A stretch of DNA of 8,123 nucleotides from contig CAYWVR010000069.1 of NCBI GenBank assembly GCA_964461715.1, forward strand, positions 1-8,123, given 5' to 3'. The stretch comes from CAYWVR01 sp964461715 (GTDB taxonomy: Bacteria > Planctomycetota > Phycisphaerae > FEN-1346). The notes beneath the pieces were generated by a model. That model was not told the DNA's origin. It searched no databases and saw only the letters and a list, made by a program, of their open reading frames with translations. Each line of letters begins with the position of its first letter. Position 1 is the first letter of the stretch. The position numbers and the translations under genes were made by a program. Shown here one piece after another: positions 5,333-8,123 of the stretch.

Positions 5333-6367
5333 ATGGAGAAGCAGGCGTCATACGACCTCGACTTCCTGGCCGCCAACATCCACGGGCGGCGGAGCCGGCT
5401 CGCCGAAGCCGACCGGCTCGATGAGTTGGTGCGCCTGAGGGGTCTGCCCGACCTGGCCCGGGCCCTCTTTCCCGAGGGCAAGTTCCTGAGCCCCGCCCGG
5501 CTCCAGAAGGTCCTCGTCCTCGACCACATCGAGGAGATCTCGGACCTCGCCGGACGCATCGGCGGCTCCTCTGGCCGGTTCCTCGACTGGCTCCGCCTCC
5601 GGTTCCGCATGGAGAACGTGAAGGTGCTGGCCCGAGGCCTGACGAGCGGCCTGCCGCTGGAGGCCCTGCGGCCCCATCTCGTGCCCCTGCCGGATGACCT
5701 GGCCGTGCCGGCCGAGGCGCTGGCCTCGGCGGGGACGGTGGAGGCGTTCGTGGCGGTCCTGCCCGAGGGCCCCTTGAGGGACGGGGCGGAGCTTGGCATC
5801 GACCTTTTCAACGCCCGCCCCCGGCCCTTCTTCATCGAGGCGGGCCTCGACCACGGGTACCTCGCGGAGCTCCTGAGGCGGGCCCGCGCCCTGCCGCGCG
5901 CCAGCCGCGACGACGTCCTCGAGATCGCCCGCCAGGAGGCCGACACGTTCCACCTGATGATGGCGGCCCGGGGCAAGTTCCACTTCGAGCTGAAGCCTGC
6001 GGCCATCACGAGGTTCCATGTGGAGGGGGCGGGCCTGGCGCGGCCGGAGTTCGCCCGGATGGCGGGGGCGGAAGGCTTGGTCGAGGTCGGTCGTATCGCC
6101 GTCGGTCTGGCCGTCGACAGCCTCCCCCAGGATGAGAAGATCGTCACGGCCGCGACGCTCGAGGCCCTCGCCTGGAACCGGCACTATCGCCTCGCGAACC
6201 GGACCTTCCGCCGCAGCCACATGGGTCTCGGGGCCATCGTGGCGTACGCGGCGATCAAGCGGGTGGAGCTGGCGAACCTCATTCGCCTGATCGAGGGCAT
6301 TCGCATGGGGTTCGACCCGCGGCAGATCCGGCGCCGTCTCATCCCGCGGACCGACGTGGAGAGTTGA
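5333..6367 (+). CDS. ntpC: V/A-type ATPase subunit C (AC39 / eukaryotic subunit d family)
   Basis: A 344-residue soluble helical protein, the normal length for this family, which forms the socket joining the central shaft (D/F) to the membrane c/K ring. Conserved-type segments are WLRLRFRMENVKVLARG (86-102), which carries the Asn-x-Lys/Arg pattern of the first three-helix bundle, the FFIEAGLDHGYLAELLRRA region near the centre, and the C-terminal segment NLIRLIEGIRMGFDPRQIRRRL, where family members end with an Asn-x-x-x-Ile...G-hydrophobic pattern. ATG 5333 is the only sensible start in the segment, but its upstream region is a G-run plus palindrome instead of a clear ribosome binding site. 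It ends two bases before the GTG start of subunit I, so the two are probably translationally coupled. In the Enterococcus and Thermus orders this gene usually follows K and E; here it precedes I. Confidence 0.88.
   Translation: MEKQASYDLDFLAANIHGRRSRLAEADRLDELVRLRGLPDLARALFPEGKFLSPARLQKVLVLDHIEEISDLAGRIGGSSGRFLDWLRLRFRMENVKVLARGLTSGLPLEALRPHLVPLPDDLAVPAEALASAGTVEAFVAVLPEGPLRDGAELGIDLFNARPRPFFIEAGLDHGYLAELLRRARALPRASRDDVLEIARQEADTFHLMMAARGKFHFELKPAAITRFHVEGAGLARPEFARMAGAEGLVEVGRIAVGLAVDSLPQDEKIVTAATLEALAWNRHYRLANRTFRRSHMGLGAIVAYAAIKRVELANLIRLIEGIRMGFDPRQIRRRLIPRTDVES
6358..6363 (+). promoter_or_regulatory. ribosome binding site that decides the GTG start of ntpI
   Basis: GGAGAG lies inside the last codons of ntpC, six bases before GTG 6370. 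The internal ATG at 6388 lacks such a site, which supports the GTG start. Confidence 0.6.
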
Positions 6368-6369
6368 CC

Positions 6370-8123
6370 GTGTTCAGTACCGTCCCCATGAAGCGCCTGA
6401 GCGTCGTCGTGCTGGGGCACGACGAGCGGACGGTACTGCGCGCCCTCGGGGCCATGGGGGCGGTGCACCTCGTGAGAACGGCGGCGGGGCCGGATACGGC
6501 CCCGAACGACCCACCCGACCGGAGCGAGGAGCTGCGGCGGTGCGACGCGCTGCTCACGCGCATCGACCGCGTTGCGCGGAACCTGGAGATCGAGGATCTG
6601 TCCGACCCTGGCCACGACCTGCCCCCCATGACCCTCGAGGAGGTGGAGCGGATACTCGCGCCCATCGAGGCCCGGAGCGCCGAGGTCCTCCAGGCCCGCT
6701 CCGAGGCCCTCCAGGCCTGGGGCCAGGTCACTCACCTTCTGGACCAGGTCGAGCCCTACGCGGGCCTGGACGTCTCGTTCGACCAGTTGGGGCGGTTCTC
6801 GTTCCTGCACTTCGCCATCGGCAGCCTCCCGGCCGAGCAACTCGAGGCCGTGAGCCGCGGGACGGGCGAGAACGTCGTCCTCCTGCCGATGACCGAGGAG
6901 GGTGGGCGACAGCGGCTCGTGGCCATCACCAGTCGCAAGGGCCGCTTTGCCCTGGAGACGGCCCTGGAGAACGCGGGCTTCCGGCACGAGGAGATCGCCG
7001 AGCCCGAGCCGGGTACGATGCATGAGATTCTCGAGCGGGCTCGCCACCGCAAGGAGCAGCTCGCCGAGGAGCTTCGCCATCCGCGCGAGGCGATCCAGCG
7101 GATGCGGGACGAGGTGGCCCGGCCTTTGGGCGAGCTGCGGGCCTCGGTCACCGTCGAGCGGAAGATCTACGAGGCCGAGGAATCGTTCCCGCGGACCGAT
7201 TCGACGGTTCTTCTCACGGGCTGGATTCCGGAGGACGACGTGCCCCGCCTGCGCGAGGGCATCAAGGAGCGCGTCGGCGGCCGGTTCGTCCTCGAGACCG
7301 AGGAGGTCGGCGACGTACCCGAGGAGGAAGTGCCGGTGCTGGTGCGGCACCCGCGTCTGCTGCGGCCGTTCGGCTTACTGGTGGCCGGGTACGGCCTGCC
7401 GGGGTACCGGGAGCTGGAGCCGACGCTGTTCGTGGCCGTGACATTCCTGGTGATGTTCGGCATGATGTTCGGAGACCTGGGGCACGGGGCGGTGCTGCTC
7501 CTGGGCGGCCTGGGCGCACTCATCTGGGGGAAGAGGGAGAAGGTCAAGGACGCCGGCGTCCTGCTCCTGTTCGCAGGGCTTTCGAGCGTGGCGTTCGGCC
7601 TTATCTATGGCGAGGTGTTCGGGGCGGCGCTCTACGGCCACGCGGGCCTGCTGTACAAGCCCGAGATTCTGACGCCGGAGGGCACCAAGGGCCTCATCCG
7701 CAACGCCATTATCATCGGGGTCATCGTTCTTTCGATCGGCCTGGTGCTCAACATCATCAACCGTTTTCGCAAGGGCGACGTGGTCGGGGGGTTCCTCGAC
7801 AAGTTCGGCCTCTTCGGGGCGGTCTTCTACTGGGGCGTCCTGGCCCTGGGTATCAAGTGGGCCGTCCGTGAGGACAAGACGCTCCATTGGCTGGAGGTCG
7901 TGCTCCTGATCATACTGCCGCTGGTGGCCCTGGCCCTGAAGGAGCCGATCCAGTACGCCCTGGCGGCCCGGGCCGGACGCAAACCGCATTCCGAGAACCT
8001 CCTCATGGCCTTCGTCGAATCGGCCATCGAGATGTTCGAGGCGGTCCTTTCGTACATGGCCAACACGATCTCGTTCGTGCGACTGGCGGCCTACGCGATG
8101 AGCCATGCGGCGATCCTGATGGC
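6370..8123 (+). CDS. ntpI: V/A-type ATPase subunit I (a subunit, membrane stator), 3' partial
   Basis: 584 codons are present and the frame is open at the window edge; the family is about 600-660 residues, so only the last part is missing. GTG 6370 gives MFSTVPMKRLSVVVLG, matching the usual MxxVPMKK-type opening, and follows GGAGAG at six bases. Residues 1-350 form the cytoplasmic arm: two coiled-coil stretches (about 95-130 and 230-285) and globular tips with the LLTGWIPEDD motif. From 357 the membrane domain begins with VTFLVMFGMMFGDLGHG, a hallmark of the family. Further hydrophobic segments fall at about 392-412, 440-460, 480-500 and 515-535. Near the window end, SYMANTISFVRLAAYAMSHAA contains Arg571 in FVRLAAY, the residue that faces the ion-carrying acidic residues of the c/K ring, so proton or sodium passage should be intact. 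Coupled to ntpC. Confidence 0.95.
   Translation, partial: MFSTVPMKRLSVVVLGHDERTVLRALGAMGAVHLVRTAAGPDTAPNDPPDRSEELRRCDALLTRIDRVARNLEIEDLSDPGHDLPPMTLEEVERILAPIEARSAEVLQARSEALQAWGQVTHLLDQVEPYAGLDVSFDQLGRFSFLHFAIGSLPAEQLEAVSRGTGENVVLLPMTEEGGRQRLVAITSRKGRFALETALENAGFRHEEIAEPEPGTMHEILERARHRKEQLAEELRHPREAIQRMRDEVARPLGELRASVTVERKIYEAEESFPRTDSTVLLTGWIPEDDVPRLREGIKERVGGRFVLETEEVGDVPEEEVPVLVRHPRLLRPFGLLVAGYGLPGYRELEPTLFVAVTFLVMFGMMFGDLGHGAVLLLGGLGALIWGKREKVKDAGVLLLFAGLSSVAFGLIYGEVFGAALYGHAGLLYKPEILTPEGTKGLIRNAIIIGVIVLSIGLVLNIINRFRKGDVVGGFLDKFGLFGAVFYWGVLALGIKWAVREDKTLHWLEVVLLIILPLVALALKEPIQYALAARAGRKPHSENLLMAFVESAIEMFEAVLSYMANTISFVRLAAYAMSHAAILM

Noticed and set aside
5348..7350. Long minus-strand open frames opposite ntpC and ntpI
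   Set aside because: They are antisense shadows of genes with clear family motifs; translations are low-complexity.
1..8123. tRNA, rRNA, insertion sequences, attachment sites or defence genes
   Set aside because: I looked for cloverleaf-like segments, terminal inverted repeats, transposase motifs and phage-like genes and saw none. The region looks like ordinary chromosomal core and accessory metabolism.

Overview
The window is very GC-rich and densely coding, with most third codon positions G or C. Short intergenic gaps and long spurious open frames on the opposite strand come with that composition. A bacterial V/A-type ATPase operon, a secreted protein with a small beta-barrel plus helices, a predicted-peptidase-like hydrolase with a Pro-Glu linker, and promoters of the TTGC-17-TAnnnT kind would suit a Planctomycetota-type bacterium. 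Other V-ATPase-bearing bacterial phyla are possible. The lineage call is inference, not something read directly. No stretch longer than about 215 bases lacks a gene.

Left part (1-2687, + strand): the 3' part of a gene for a Pro-Glu-rich, probably envelope-anchored alpha/beta-hydrolase-like protein, open at the window edge, whose nucleophile serine position is tryptophan. It is followed, after 118 bases with its own candidate promoter, by a 12-TM-type MFS transporter. The MFS gene ends tail-to-tail, with overlapping stop codons, against a gene on the other strand.

Middle part (2684-4285, - strand): an AhpD/carboxymuconolactone-decarboxylase-family protein with an intact CxxC-xxx-H motif, then an exported protein with an Sm/SH3-like barrel and a long helical region of unknown function. 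The two probably share a good promoter at 4314-4342.

Right part (4500-8123, + strand): a divergent operon beginning with an EIIA-type PTS phosphoryl carrier (phospho-accepting His67), followed by three V/A-type ATPase subunits: a short coiled-coil peripheral-stalk subunit, the central-stalk/rotor-socket subunit C (d), and the membrane stator subunit I (a), which runs off the window. The remaining subunits (K, E, A, B, D) should lie downstream. The IIA gene sits 22 bases from the first ATPase gene, which suggests a possible link between phosphotransfer state and ion pumping. I see no clear undescribed multi-gene system. The most unusual points are the Ser-to-Trp hydrolase and the IIA-led V-ATPase operon.
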